This document shows, in pieces, positions 1 through 10,485 of a DNA stretch of 64,000 nt. A program made the position numbers and the translations under genes. Numbering within the stretch: position 1 is the stretch's first letter; every line of letters begins with the position of its first letter. The DNA is from Spiroplasma sp. BIUS-1 (GTDB lineage Bacteria > Bacillota_I > Bacilli_A > Mycoplasmatales > Mycoplasmataceae), in contig NZ_CP048386.1 in assembly GCF_010365805.1 (NCBI RefSeq), forward strand, positions 248,001-312,000. The letters run 5' to 3'. The notes below the pieces were generated by a model. The model searched no databases. It was not told the origin of the DNA and worked only from the letters and a program-made list of their open reading frames with translations.

Positions 1-354
1 ACTGATCAATTTGAAAAAGGATTGGTATCAAATTTAAAAAAGGAAATAAAAATAAAAGATATAAATATTAGTAATTTAGATTTTTCTAATGGTAAATCTT
101 ATATGACAAATAATTTTAACAAAGAAGAGATTTATTTTGAAAATGGAAAAGTTAATTTCAATATTATGGCAAATGATTTTAAAGATTTGGTTATTTGAAG
201 AGAAAGTAACGAATGTGATTTTATTTGTATAGAAAATTGAAATGGTATACCAGACCTATTAAACAAAGAATCTTTTGAATTAAAAGATAAAGAGGGAATA
301 ATGAAATTACAAAAAGATGAACAAAAAGATTTTTTGTTTGAAATTAAATTTTAA
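1..354 (+). CDS. Aldose 1-epimerase family protein, C-terminal part (5' end outside window)
   Basis: Open from base 1 to TAA at 352-354 (117 residues visible) when TGA is read as Trp. The visible part resembles the C-terminus of galactose-mutarotase-like sugar epimerases of the LacX/YeaD type: a segment reading CIENWNGIPD, close to the family's E-x-W-x-G-x-PD element, followed by a Glu/Lys-rich strand pattern and a short final beta strand. Family members interconvert anomers of hexoses in the cytoplasm. The start and catalytic His are upstream of the window, so the assignment rests on the C-terminal pattern only. It converges on ispG across a shared hairpin terminator. Confidence 0.6.
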
Positions 355-378
355 AAAAAGTGCTATTGCACTTTTTTT
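353..378. terminator. Bidirectional terminator between epimerase gene and ispG
   Basis: Eleven-base-pair stem (353-363 with 368-378) with a 4-nt loop. A run of A on the left and T on the right lets it work on both strands. The ispG stop codon lies inside the stem. Confidence 0.85.
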
Positions 379-1436
379 CATTCTTCATAATATTCTAATA
401 TCAATTCTTTTAATTCTGGAACTAATTGGTTTTGCTCAACAGTTTTAAAGATCTTACCTTTTTTAAAAATTATTCCACCTTTATTACCACCAGCAATACC
501 TATATCTGCTTGACTTGCTTCTCCTGGTCCGTTAACAACACAACCAAGTATTGCAACTTTTAAAGGGAACTGAAGCTCTTCGACAAATTCTTCAACTTCT
601 CTAACCACATCTCTTAGACCAAATTCAAGTCTACCACATGTTGGACAAGCAATAACTTCTACCATATTGTGGAATAGTCCTAGAGAGTTTAATAATCTTT
701 TGGCAACTTTTATTTCCTCAACTGGATCTTCACTCAAACTAATTCTTATTGTACTTCCAATTCCTTTTTGAAGTAAGTAACCTAAACCAAAACTTGATTT
801 TATAGCCCCGTTTAACAAACTACCAGCTTCAGTTATACCTAAGTGAGCTGGATAATCTCAGTTTTCGCTTGCCAATTCATAAGCTTCAATTGCCATCAAA
901 GGATCTGTTGCTTTTAGAGAATAAATTATATTTTTAAAATCATACTTTTCTAATATTTCTATGTGTTCTCTTAATGATTCAACCATAGCCTTTGCTGTTC
1001 AACCATATTGTGCAACCATTTTTTTTGGCAAACTTCCTGAGTTGACACCAATTCTTATTGGAATATTTTTTTCTTTACACTTTTCTACAACAGCTATTGT
1101 ATTTTCTTCAATACCAATATTTCCTGGATTAATTCTGATTTTTGAACATCCAGCATCGGCTGCTATTAAAGCGAACTTGTAATTAAAATGTATATCTGCA
1201 ACTATTGGTACAGGAGAATTATCTACAATTTCTTTTAAAGAATTTGCATCATCAATACCCAGAACAGCAACTCTAACTATTTGACATCCTTCTTTATAAA
1301 GTGAATTAATTTGTTCTAAAGTTTCTTTTACATTATGGGTTTTTGTTGTAGTCATTGATTGTATAACAACTTCGTTATTTCCACCAATTTCAATATTACC
1401 AACCATTACTTTTCTAGTGTTAATTCTATTTATCAT
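363..1436 (-). CDS. ispG: 4-hydroxy-3-methylbut-2-enyl diphosphate synthase (IspG/GcpE)
   Basis: 357 residues, the usual size of the short bacterial IspG. It converts methylerythritol cyclodiphosphate to HMBPP in the MEP isoprenoid pathway. The N-terminal TIM-barrel part carries the family opening ([19 protein letters not shown]). The C-terminal part has the cysteine motifs CPTCGR and GCVVNGPGE that bind the 4Fe-4S cluster. The gene is interrupted by TGA codons that must be Trp, and the true stop is TAG at 363-365, five codons past a TGA. The start ATG at 1434-1436 is followed upstream by an aggtgaa ribosome site. No other MEP genes are in the window, but a ferredoxin that could supply electrons is encoded at 13.7-13.9 kb. 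Confidence 0.95.
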
Positions 1437-1567
1437 AAATTCACCTTTAGAATATCGCTTTCATAAAATATTATACACTTCTTTTTATATAACTACTTTT
1501 TTAGAACTCAAAAATAGGGGTATAAATTTTTTTTATGTATAATCAATATAGTAAGAGGTGTATAAAT

Positions 1568-2413
1568 ATGTCAGAAAAAACTACATTAAAAGATATAGTT
1601 CAAATAAATAAAATACTTGCCTCAAAAGAATATAATACAATAAAAGAATTTAGTGCTTATAGTGATGTAATTCAAGAATATATTGACGATACTTTTTTTA
1701 GAAATGATGCAATAATACAAAAGTTAGTAGAATATTGTGAAAATAGCGGAAGATACTTAGATATTAAATTTAGACAACCAAGTTCAATAGAATTAAAAGT
1801 GGAAAACATTCACGATTATTTATCAAATACAAAGAGAGCTATTGAAAAGGCAATGTTTATTGAAGAAGATACTTTAAATCAGTCAATTTTTGTAGAGGTA
1901 AAAAGTATCTTTAGATATTTTTTAGAAAAAACATATGAATTTGATTCTTTAACTGATTATGAAACTTTATATGGAATCAATACTGTTGAGTTTCATCAAC
2001 AAAATGAAAGTTTTAAATATCTTTATACAATATTTGATAAATTAACTTATATTGCAAGACACTTAAATGACAAATATTGTAAAAAAGAGTTAAGTGTTTA
2101 TAATGGAGAACCATTAAAGTTTGCTAACGACTTTTTAAGAGATATTTCATTTTTGGCTAGCAGCGCTATTGAATATCAAAAACTAAGTGATGTAATTGAA
2201 CAAATCACTTACTCAAAAGCATGACACTATATAAGAAGATTGAGAAATTCTATTGAACATGATTTTGTAGATCCATCATTTAAATATAATATTTGTTTTT
2301 CTTTAGAGTTATTATTCATAATTATTGGTAGAATAATGCTAGCGTTAAATAAATATTTACAATCAGAGATGGAAATAAGAAAAACACTAGAAAACTTGAA
2401 AAAAGAGAAATAG
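1568..2413 (+). CDS. Unknown protein with a HEPN-like C-terminal motif
   Basis: 281 residues, soluble, mainly helical by composition. The start ATG at 1568 follows an aagaggtg ribosome site; an upstream in-frame ATG at 1535 has none. I do not recognise the family. Near the C-terminus, residues 226-231 read RNSIEH, which fits the R-x4-H active-site motif of HEPN ribonuclease domains, with the polar Asn that often follows the Arg. It lies between helices rich in hydrophobics (FSLELLFIIIGRIM), as in HEPN folds. It is followed 18 nt later by scpA, so the two are probably cotranscribed. HEPN proteins can be RNases, toxins or nucleic-acid-binding accessory proteins; which applies here cannot be told. 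Confidence 0.7.
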
Positions 2414-2431
2414 GAATTTAAGGGGTACATT

Positions 2432-3172
2432 ATGAATAAATGAAATGAAATACAATTGAATAACTTTAATGGACCTTTAGACTTGTTATTACATTTAATA
2501 AAAGAAAAAGAAATGGATATAATGGATATCAATCTTTTAGAGTTATCATCTCAATACATTTCTTATATTAAAGAGTATGAAATGTTAGATATTGAAATAG
2601 CAAGTGAATACCTTGTTATGGCAGCTTATTTAATTGAGTTAAAATCAAAACTTTTAATACCAAAAGAAGAAGTTGAAGTTGATTCAAACTACGAACAACA
2701 AGAAAGAGATGAATTAATCAGAAGATTAATGGAATATCACAAAATTAAAGAGGTTACAAACTTCTTTAAAACAAAACAAGAAGACTTTTTAAAAACATTT
2801 AGTAAATCAAAAAGTATTATTAAAATTGCCAAAATTGATGATGATAAACTACCATTGGCAGAAAACACAATTGATATAGAAAAATTTTCAAATATATTCT
2901 TGAGAGCTATTGAAAAAAACAAGTTCAAGAAAATGGAAGTAAACACAATAACTTCAGAAGAAGTTTCTCCTGAAGAAGTTGCTGAAGAAATTAAACTATT
3001 TTTAAAAAATAATAATATTGATGAAATTGAACTTGGAAAACTTATTGAAATAAAAGAATTTTCAATAAGAATGATGGTAGCTACATTTTTAGCGGTTTTA
3101 GATCTTGCTGCAAAAAAATTTATCACACTTTCTCAAAAGAATGAAGAAGTTATTGTAAAATATTTAGGTTAG
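2432..3172 (+). CDS. scpA: Segregation and condensation protein A
   Basis: 246 residues. ScpA is the kleisin subunit that bridges the SMC heads and works with ScpB in chromosome condensation and segregation. The N-terminus has the kleisin signature FNGPLDLLLHLIKEKEMDI, and the C-terminal winged-helix region (VATFLAVLDLAAKKFI) matches the part that contacts SMC. The start ATG at 2432 is preceded by aggggt; the fourth codon is TGA (Trp), so standard-code reading would begin too late. scpB follows after 18 nt, the usual pairing. Confidence 0.95.
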
Positions 3173-3190
3173 CAAATTTGGAGGTAAATT

Positions 3191-3751
3191 ATGGATAATA
3201 ATAAAAAAATGGCAATTGCTGAAGGTTTACTTTTTGTAAATGGTGATGAGGGTACAACAGTAGAGGATTTACAGTTTATTTTAGGTGATGTCAGTCAAGA
3301 TGAAATTGAAGTTTTAATTGATGATTTAATCCAAAAATATAATAATGATAATGCTTCTGGATTGAGCATTCAAAAATTTGCAAAAAATAAATACAGAATG
3401 ATAACTAAAAAAGAGAATTCTGAATTTTATACAAAACTTGCAAATGTTAAAACAGAATCAAAATTATCTACAGCAAGCATTGAGACTTTATCTATAATTG
3501 CTTACAAAGGTCCAATTTCAAGAGCTAATGTTGAAGACATTAGAGGAGTAAATTGTGAAACAATATTTTATAAATTAAAGTTAAGAAATTTAATTGAAGA
3601 AGCTGGTAAATCTGAAGAGGTTGGAAAACCAATGCTTTATAAAGTTACAGAAGACTTCTTGAAGTATTTCAATTTAAATAGTTTAGATGAACTTCCTAAA
3701 CTAAAAGAGTCAATAGAAGAAGAAAAAGATATTTTCAATAGAGGTGAATAA
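3191..3751 (+). CDS. scpB: Segregation and condensation protein B
   Basis: 186 residues, typical for ScpB. It dimerises through tandem winged-helix domains and binds the ScpA kleisin linker in the SMC complex. Recognisable elements are the N-terminal AEGLLFVNGDEG, the central ETLSIIAYKGPISRANVE and the second winged-helix segment beginning RGVNCE. A good ggaggt ribosome site precedes ATG 3191. The last base of its TAA is the first base of the rluB ATG, so translation of the two is probably coupled. Confidence 0.95.
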   Translation: MDNNKKMAIAEGLLFVNGDEGTTVEDLQFILGDVSQDEIEVLIDDLIQKYNNDNASGLSIQKFAKNKYRMITKKENSEFYTKLANVKTESKLSTASIETLSIIAYKGPISRANVEDIRGVNCETIFYKLKLRNLIEEAGKSEEVGKPMLYKVTEDFLKYFNLNSLDELPKLKESIEEEKDIFNRGE

Positions 3752-4500
3752 TGGAAGAAAGATTGCAAAAAATTATCGCCACTAGGGGATATTGTTCAAG
3801 AAGAAGAGCAGAAGAGTTAATAGCTCAAGGTAGAGTTAAAGTTAATGGTCAAGTAATTACAGAATTAGGTTCAAAATTTGATACTAATGTAAACATTGAT
3901 ATTAACAATAAAACAGTAAGTGAAGTAAAAGAAAAAGTTTATTACTTGTTTAATAAACCAAGATTGGTTTTAACAACAATGCATGATCCAAAGGATAGAA
4001 AAACAGTTGCAGAATACTTTAAAGGTTCTAAACTTAGAGTTTATCCAGTAGGAAGGTTAGACTATGATGTTTCTGGAGCGCTTATTATGACAAATGATGG
4101 TGAATTTGCAAACTTTGTAATGCATCCAAAATATGAATTTAGAAAAACTTATCAAGCGCTTTGTAACGGTAAAGTTCACAAGTATCAAATAAAAGAACTT
4201 GTGGATGGAGTTATAATTGATGATGACTATAAAACAAAAGCAATACAAGCTAGATTATTAAAATATGATGAAGAATACGATGAATCTGTAATTGAATTAA
4301 CAATTGCAGAAGGTAGAAAACACCATGTTAAAAAAATGCTGATTGCAGCAGATATTTATTTAAAAAAATTAAAAAGAACTCAAATTGAGTTCTTAACAAT
4401 TGATGACTTACCAATAGGTAAATTCAGAGAACTAAAAGCACATGAAATAAAACAATTTTATGGAATATATAATTCATTGAAAGTTAAAAGGGGTAAATAA
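3751..4500 (+). CDS. rluB: Ribosomal large-subunit pseudouridine synthase (RluB/RsuA family)
   Basis: 249 residues. The N-terminal S4 RNA-binding domain (RLQKIIATRGYCSRRRAEELI) is followed by the RsuA/RluB catalytic domain with the motif GRLDYDVSGALIMTNDGE, where the Asp after LDYD... is the expected nucleophile region. It isomerises uridine in 23S rRNA. Start overlaps the scpB stop by one base. scpA-scpB-rluB is the same order as in Bacillus. Family membership is firm; the exact target nucleotide is not determinable from sequence. Confidence 0.92.
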   Translation: MEERLQKIIATRGYCSRRRAEELIAQGRVKVNGQVITELGSKFDTNVNIDINNKTVSEVKEKVYYLFNKPRLVLTTMHDPKDRKTVAEYFKGSKLRVYPVGRLDYDVSGALIMTNDGEFANFVMHPKYEFRKTYQALCNGKVHKYQIKELVDGVIIDDDYKTKAIQARLLKYDEEYDESVIELTIAEGRKHHVKKMLIAADIYLKKLKRTQIEFLTIDDLPIGKFRELKAHEIKQFYGIYNSLKVKRGK

Positions 4501-4504
4501 ATAA

Positions 4505-5122
4505 ATGAGAATAGCTATTTTTGGAACAGTAGGAGCAGGAAAATCTACTGTAAGTGAAGAGATATCAAAAAAATTGGGATATGAAATATTTCCTGAACCA
4601 ATAGATAATAATCCATATTTTGATGATTATTATAAAGATATGGAAGCAAATGTATTTAAAATGCAAATCTATATGCTAACAGCAAGAAGTCAACAATTAA
4701 TTGAAGCTAGAACTTTAGAAAATGTAATTTTTGACAGAACAATTTTGGAAGATCCAATATTCGTTGCTGTTAACCATGAATTAAAAACAATGAATGATGT
4801 GGATTACAAAACATATACAGATTTTTATGAACATGTTGTAATTCCAAATTTATCACATAGAGCAAAATTTGATTTAGTAATATATTTAAAAGTTTCAACA
4901 GATAAAGCTATTGAAAGAATAAAAGAAAGAGGAAGAAACCAAGAGTTAGATACTCCAAGAGAATATTGAGAAACTCTAAATCAAAAATATGATGATTTCT
5001 TTGAAAGAAGAAAACATATGTTTGACTTCCTTGTAGTTGATGCAGAAACTGACAACTTAGAAGAAAAAATGGAAATAATTATGGATAAAATTTATGATTT
5101 AGATCCTACATTGAAAAAATAA
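4505..5122 (+). CDS. Deoxynucleoside kinase (dAK/dGK/dCK family)
   Basis: 205 residues, the usual length of the mycoplasmal deoxyadenosine/deoxyguanosine kinase group. It phosphorylates salvaged deoxynucleosides. Visible motifs are the P-loop GTVGAGKST at residues 7-15, the DRTILEDPIF segment (equivalent to the DRS/ERS motif of the family) and the arginine-rich lid RIKERGRNQE. One TGA near residue 155 must be Trp, since the family conserves the downstream helices. It starts four bases after rluB and probably belongs to that operon. Substrate preference (dA, dG or dC) cannot be assigned. Confidence 0.9.
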
Positions 5123-5139
5123 GCAATTGCTTATTTTTT
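5114..5139 (+). terminator. Terminator of the scpA-scpB-rluB-kinase operon
   Basis: Palindrome aagcaattgctt flanked by A on the left and T on the right, overlapping the kinase stop codon. Confidence 0.85.
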
Positions 5140-5207
5140 ATTTTGTCATAATTAAAAATGGTGTAAAATCTTAAAGTAATGTTTTTTACTAACAAGGAGA
5201 TTTAAAA

Positions 5208-5924
5208 ATGGGAAGAGCACATGAAGTTAGAAAAGCAAGTATGGAAAAAACTGCTGCAATGAAGTCAGCAATTTATGGAAGAGCTTCAAAAGAAATTTAT
5301 ATGGCTGCAAAAGCTGGAAGTAAAGATCCTGAAGCAAATCTAGCACTAAGAAGTGCAATTGATAAAGCAAAGTCTAAACAAGTTCCTGCAGATGTTATCC
5401 AAAGAGCTATTAAAAAAGCTGAAGGTGGAGATGCAGATAACTATACTTCAAACAGATATGAAGGATATGGTCCAGGAAACTCAATGATAATTGTAGATTC
5501 ATTAACAAATAATGTTAATAGAGCAATTGCAGAAATTAGAGATGCATTTAATAAAAATGGTGGGAAAATTGCAAACAGTGGAGCTGTTTCACATTCATTC
5601 CAAGCATCAAGTGTTTTTGTTTTTGAAGGAAAATCAGTGGAAGAAGTTTTAGAATTATTAATGGAAACAGATTGTGAAGTAAATGACGTTGTTGAAGAAA
5701 ATGGTTTAACAGTTGTTTATGCTCCATTCCAAGCTTTCAATGCTGTTAAAACAGCTTTAGATAATGCTGGTATAAAAGAATACAAAATGGCTGAAACTAC
5801 AATGTTGGCAGATGAAATGATGACAATTACTGACGCTGAAGAAAAAGCTAAATTTGATAAATTAATGGATAAACTAAATGAACTAGAAGATGTTCAAGAC
5901 GTTTATCACAACGTTGAAGATTAA
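5208..5924 (+). CDS. YebC/PmpR/TACO1 family translation factor
   Basis: 238 residues. The N-terminus MGRAHEVRKASMEKTAAMKSAIYGRASKEIYMAA matches the YebC opening. Further on are the family elements VPADVIQRAIKKAEGG and YEGYGPG, with the acidic C-terminal domain (DLEDVQDVYHN-like). Members bind DNA or, as now thought for many, help ribosomes through proline stretches; the older name is transcriptional regulator. Start ATG has a good aaggag site. It is a single-gene unit between two terminators, with a probable -10 (taaaat) about 45 bases upstream. Confidence 0.93.
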   Translation: MGRAHEVRKASMEKTAAMKSAIYGRASKEIYMAAKAGSKDPEANLALRSAIDKAKSKQVPADVIQRAIKKAEGGDADNYTSNRYEGYGPGNSMIIVDSLTNNVNRAIAEIRDAFNKNGGKIANSGAVSHSFQASSVFVFEGKSVEEVLELLMETDCEVNDVVEENGLTVVYAPFQAFNAVKTALDNAGIKEYKMAETTMLADEMMTITDAEEKAKFDKLMDKLNELEDVQDVYHNVED

Positions 5925-5951
5925 AAAAAGTACTAAATTAGTACTTTTTTT
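5924..5951. terminator. Bidirectional terminator between yebC and pepO
   Basis: Thirteen-base-pair A/T-flanked stem around agtactaaattagtact. It lies between convergent genes, so it likely serves both. Confidence 0.88.
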
Positions 5952-5952
5952 A

Positions 5953-7854
5953 TTATCAAATTTTAATTCTTTTTTCTTTTTCTAAATACATTCCATCTCC
6001 AGGTTGAGTTTCGTAAACATCATGGAATTCATCTATATTAATTAAAACTCCATTACATCTGAACTCTTCTGGTGAATGAGGATCAATTAATAATCTTGTA
6101 TTTTTTAACTCATCTGTAGATTTTCTCATTCAAACAGTTGCATAATTTTCAAAGAATAATTTAATATCTTCTGGACATTGTTCTTTACAAATATCTAAAG
6201 CAGCTGCAACTCCACTTAAGTCCCCAATATTTTCTCCTAATGTTAATTTACCATTTACATTAGTTCCGTTTATTTCATACTTGTTGTATTGTTCCACTAA
6301 TTTTTCTGTTCTTAAACTATATTGTTTATAGTCATCTTCAGTTCATCAATTTTCGAAGTTTCCATTTTTATCAAATTTACTTCCTTCATCGTCAAAACCA
6401 TGACTTACTTCATGACCAATTACAGCACCAATACCACCTAAATTTTTAGCTCTTGGTTCATTAATGTCATAAAATGGTTTTTGAAGAATCCCAGCAGGGA
6501 AACAAATTTCATTTGAAGTAGGGTTGTAATATGCATTCACAGTTTGTGGATCCATATATCATTTTGTTTTATCAACTGGTAAGTTAATTTCTCTTAATTC
6601 TTTTTCTAAGAAATATTTAGATAGATTTTTCATATTTTCATATAAACTTCCACCTTGCTCGTAACTTCTTATTTCAATTTTAGAGTAATCTTCAAATTTG
6701 TCTGGATAACCAATTTTAACTGTAAATGAATTTAGTTTATCAATTGCTTTATCTTTTGTTGTTTGACTCATTCATTCTAAATTTTTAATTCTATTTGAAT
6801 AAATTCTTATTAAGTCATTAACCATTGATAAAACATCTTCTTTAGCTTCTTTTGAGAAATGTTTTTTAACATATTCTTGTCCTAAAAGTTCACCAAGTCT
6901 TGAGTTTGTAAATTCTACAGCTCTATCAATTTCTGGTTTCATTTCTTTTACACCACTAAATACACTAGAGTAGTTAAAGTTAATTTGGTAAAGATCTAAA
7001 CTTAAAATTGAAGAGTAAGCAACTACTGTTTTTATTTTCATAAAGTCTTTTAAGTCATCCAAGCTTATTGCTGTTAGCATTTCGTTTAATTTTTCCATAA
7101 ACTTAGGTTCTGAAAGAATTAAAACTTCTGCTTTAGAATATCCTGTTTGTGTTAAATAACTATCTCAGTTTATGAAAGAACAATAATTATTTAAATCTTT
7201 AATAGAAACTACGTTATATATGTTTTCTGGACTTCTTAATTCTTCTTGTTTTAACATACTTTGAGAAATTTCTTTTTCAAAGTTATAAACTAAATCAAAA
7301 ATTTTATTTGTATAAAATTCAATTTTTGAAGTTTTTGCAATATCTTCTAAATAAACTTTATATGCTTCTTTAATTTCTTTGTGTCTTGGGTGAGATTCAT
7401 CATAAAAATCTCTATCTGACATCCCTAAACCCATTGATCCAATCATTAACGCTCTTACATTACTGTTTTTAAAATCAGAATCAATTCCTTTAGAATGGAA
7501 ATAAGAAATATTAAACTTTTTAAATACATCAATTAAAAATTGTGTAAACTCATTTTTATCTTTTAAAGAATCAATTTCTGAAATAATCTCTTTAATTGGT
7601 TCTATTCCTTGTTTGTTTCTTTCTTCTTGGTTTAAATAGTTATTAAATAAATTAACTATTTTCTCTTGATCTGAGTTTAAATCATTAGTTTTTACTTTAA
7701 ACTCCATTATCATTTCTTTGATATCGTCAATTGATTTTTTATGTAGCATTTCAAAACTACCTCATGAAGGATATCCACTTGGTAATTCTGTACTATCAAT
7801 TCAATCTTTATTAATGTGATCAAAAAAATTATCTTGTGCTCTTATTTTTGACAT
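5953..7854 (-). CDS. pepO: M13 family zinc metallopeptidase (oligoendopeptidase PepO)
   Basis: 633 residues, the normal PepO/neprilysin length. It cleaves oligopeptides after uptake. The HExxH zinc motif appears as [14 protein letters not shown], the third ligand motif as GENIGDLSG, and the substrate-side element as [18 protein letters not shown]. The N-terminus starts directly with the soluble domain ([13 protein letters not shown]), with no signal peptide, so it is cytoplasmic as in lactic acid bacteria. Several TGA Trp codons split it under the standard code. Start ATG at 7852-7854 is preceded by aaagaggagtg. It is divergent from glpX across about 115 bases. Confidence 0.95.
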
Positions 7855-7940
7855 ACAATTCACTCCTCTTTATAAAGTAGATTATAGAACTAATAATTAA
7901 ATAAACAATAGCAAAGACCAAAAGAACAAGGTAATTATTT

Positions 7941-7949
7941 TGTTATAAT
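7941..7949 (+). promoter_or_regulatory. Extended -10 promoter for glpX
   Basis: TGTTATAAT, a perfect extended -10 element, about 22 bases before the glpX ATG and ahead of a gaggt ribosome site at 7961. Confidence 0.7.
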
Positions 7950-7970
7950 TAAAATAACATGAGGTAAAAA

Positions 7971-8990
7971 ATGAACAGAGATATCGTCTTATTAAGAACT
8001 GTAGAAGTTGCTGCCATAGCTTCTTATAAATATATTGGTAAAAAAGATAAAGATTTAGTTGATAAAGCTGCAGTAGAAGCTTTTGAAGTAATGTTAAAAA
8101 ATGAAAAAGGTTTTAAACTTAAAGTTGTTAATGGAGAAGGTGAATTAGACCAAGCTCCAATGTTATTTGTTGGACAACTTTTAGGAGACTTAGAAGACCC
8201 AAGTGTTATGACTTATGATGTAAGTGTAGATCCAGTAGAAGGGACCCATCCAGCTGCCTACAACTTTGCTGGAAGTATTTCAACAATTGCTTTTTCAAAA
8301 GAAAACACTATGTTACAACTTCCGGAAATGTATATGGAAAAACTTTTTGTAAGTACAGAATTTAAAGATCAAATAGATTTAAAAAAAGGAATAATTCATT
8401 GTATTAAAACAATGCAAGAATATTCAAAAAGAAAAGATTTAAAATGTATTATTCTTGATAAACAAAGACACAAAGATATCATTCAAAAAATGAATGATAT
8501 GGGAATTATTGTTAGACTTATTCAAGATGGAGATGTTTTAGCAGCAATTGATGTTGTAAATGGAGATGCTGATTTTGTTTACGGTATTGGTGGAGCGCCT
8601 GAAGGTTCTTTAATGGCAGCTCTTGCAATTTCTGCTGAGTGCAAAATGCAATCTAAACTAGTTAGATATGAAGAAATATGACCAAATGAACAAGAAACCG
8701 AATCAAGAAAAGAAAAAGAAAAAGCTTGATTAGATAAATATAATTTGGATTTTGATTCAATATTAGAAGATCTTGATTTAGTTGCAGATCACAGAGCTAG
8801 ATTCTTTGCGGCAGGTTTAACTGCTGGTGGTAGTTTAAAACCTGTAGATTATAAAAATGGGAAGTTTTATGTAAATGCATTTATGTCTTCACATGGAATA
8901 GTTAGAAATTTCAATTCTGTTTATGATGTTAAAAAAGTTAATGATTTAAAACCAGAAATTAAGTTTTTATTTGATAAATACAAAAGATAG
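7971..8990 (+). CDS. glpX: Class II fructose-1,6-bisphosphatase (GlpX type)
   Basis: 339 residues, usual for GlpX. It removes the 1-phosphate of fructose-1,6-bisphosphate. Family motifs visible are VEVAAIASYKYIG at the N-terminus, NGEGELDQAPMLF, the metal site VDPVEGT, the RHKDII/GDVLAAID region, and GIGGAPEGSLMAAL. Both halves are joined through two TGA Trp codons after residue 230. A fructose bisphosphatase in a glycolytic mollicute suggests sugar-phosphate balancing or synthesis of surface sugars rather than full gluconeogenesis; that is inference. It is followed 44 bases later by a membrane-protein gene and may be cotranscribed with it. Confidence 0.93.
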
Positions 8991-9034
8991 TTAATTATTA
9001 AAGATATATAATAATGAGTAGAGAAGGTGAGTTT

Positions 9035-9823
9035 ATGGATTCTTTAGAAAAGGTTTTGCTAATTGCTTTAGGTCTTTCTTTGATTTCACTAATAACAATA
9101 AGAATTTATAATACATTTAGTTTAAATAAAGTGGTAGTCCATGAAATAAATTCTGCAGATAGTAATATATCAAGTGCAAAGATTGAAACCATTATCTCTA
9201 AATTTAAAATCTATTTAAGAGCTGAAGAGTTAGAAGTCACTTATGGAGAAAATGAAGGTTATAGTAGAATAAATCAAATGCTAAACAAGAGAAAGAAACA
9301 AATCAACATACCAAAGTGAATAATGCCAAGTGTTGGTTATGAACTTGATTATATTTTGGCAAGCATTTGATTTAATACAAAGTTATTTCAAAAAGATAAA
9401 GATTTAGTTAAGTTAAATGTAATAATCAAATGATTTCCTTTATTGTTAAAATTAATCTATGCATTATGCTTTATAGCTTCTTTTGTTATTTATTTTATAA
9501 ACAAAGAAGCATTAATAACTTCAAGTGGATCTAAATTTTTAATTTTTATATTCAACAGACCTGTTTTCCAATTAACTGGATTAATGGCTTTTCTGGCGAT
9601 GACAATACTTTCTTTTACAACTAATTCTTTAAAAGAAAAGTTAGAAGAAAAATATGAAAGAGAAATTATACAGTTTGTTAAAAATGAATGTGAAAGCTAT
9701 AAACAAGATATTTCAGCTGCAAGGATATATTCAAAAGAATTTAACAAGTTAGACTTTAAAATATTTAGATTTAACGCTAAAACTTCAAACTTAAAATTTG
9801 TAGGACCATTTACAATACTTTAG
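9035..9823 (+). CDS. Unknown membrane protein
   Basis: 262 residues. I chose ATG 9035, which follows the ribosome site gaaggtgag; an earlier ATG at 9014 precedes that site and has none of its own. Residues 5-20 form one membrane segment (VLLIALGLSLISLITI). Two more lie near the middle (LLKLIYALCFIASFVIYFI and LTGLMAFLAMTILSF), with a basic cytoplasmic part between. The C-terminal 75 residues are charged and probably helical (LKEKLEEKYEREII). No metal site or catalytic motif is apparent and I do not recognise a family. Located between glpX and a shared terminator. Confidence 0.75.
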
Positions 9824-9826
9824 AAT

Positions 9827-9856
9827 AAAAAAAATTGAGTTAACTCAATTTTTTTT
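9827..9856. terminator. Bidirectional terminator between the membrane-protein gene and ppa
   Basis: Fifteen-base-pair palindrome around attgagttaactcaat with A and T flanks. The genes converge on it. Confidence 0.9.
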
Positions 9857-9857
9857 A

Positions 9858-10421
9858 TTATCCTTGACCTAATCCTTTTTCTTTTCATTCGGCCATTATT
9901 TCTTCTTTTCCACCAGGTTTAGAATATCTTTCTTTGTATTCAGCATATCTTTCTGTACATTCTTTTAATTCATGCATAGCTTCTTCAGCTGATCCTCAAC
10001 CATTAATCTTAACTTCTTTTTTTTGTAATGCTTTGTATTGTAAGAAGAAGTTTTCGATTTCATCTTTTAAATGTTGTGGTACATCATTTAAAGTTTTGTA
10101 GTCATCAAATCTTCTATCATCTGCAAAAACTCCAAATAGTTTTGTATCTATTTCTCCTGCATCGATCATTTTGATTGAACCTAAGATTCTTACGTTAACT
10201 CCAACTCCTGGAAGAGTAGGGTAAGTTACAAGACTTATAACATCTAATGGATCTCCATCTCAGTCAAGAGTGTTTGGTACAAAACCATATTCTCCTGGAT
10301 AAAAGTTTGCTCCATATAATACTCTGTCTAAACTAATTTCGTTAGTATTGATATCGTATTCGTATTTGTTTGAACTACCTTTTGGTATTTCAACTATCAT
10401 TTTAATTACGTTGTTTTCCAT
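9858..10421 (-). CDS. ppa: Inorganic pyrophosphatase (family I)
   Basis: 187 residues. It hydrolyses pyrophosphate to drive biosynthetic reactions. Seen motifs are VEIPKGSSNKYEYD at the N-terminus, RVLYGANFYPGEYGFVPNT, and the metal-binding DWDGDPLDVI signature with its Asp cluster; a second Asp pair follows in FADDRRFDDY. TGA codons encode Trp in the signature and at the C-terminus. Start ATG 10419-10421 is preceded by a gaggag site. It is downstream of the riboflavin-transporter unit, separated by a terminator. Confidence 0.96.
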
Positions 10422-10461
10422 TAATAAAATCTCCTCTACAAAATTATTTTATATTAAAAAA

Positions 10462-10485
10462 TAGAAACTAAAAGATTAGTTTCTA
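10462..10485 (-). terminator. Terminator of the ribU-like gene
   Basis: Nine-base-pair stem (tagaaacta paired with tagtttcta) followed on the minus strand by a T run. The ribU-like stop codon is within the stem. Confidence 0.8.

Noticed and set aside
6346-7749. Apparent series of broken genes in the peptidase region
   Set aside because: The breaks are all TGA codons; with TGA as Trp the region is one intact PepO gene. The same reasoning removes apparent frameshifts in obgE, pgm, ispG and others.
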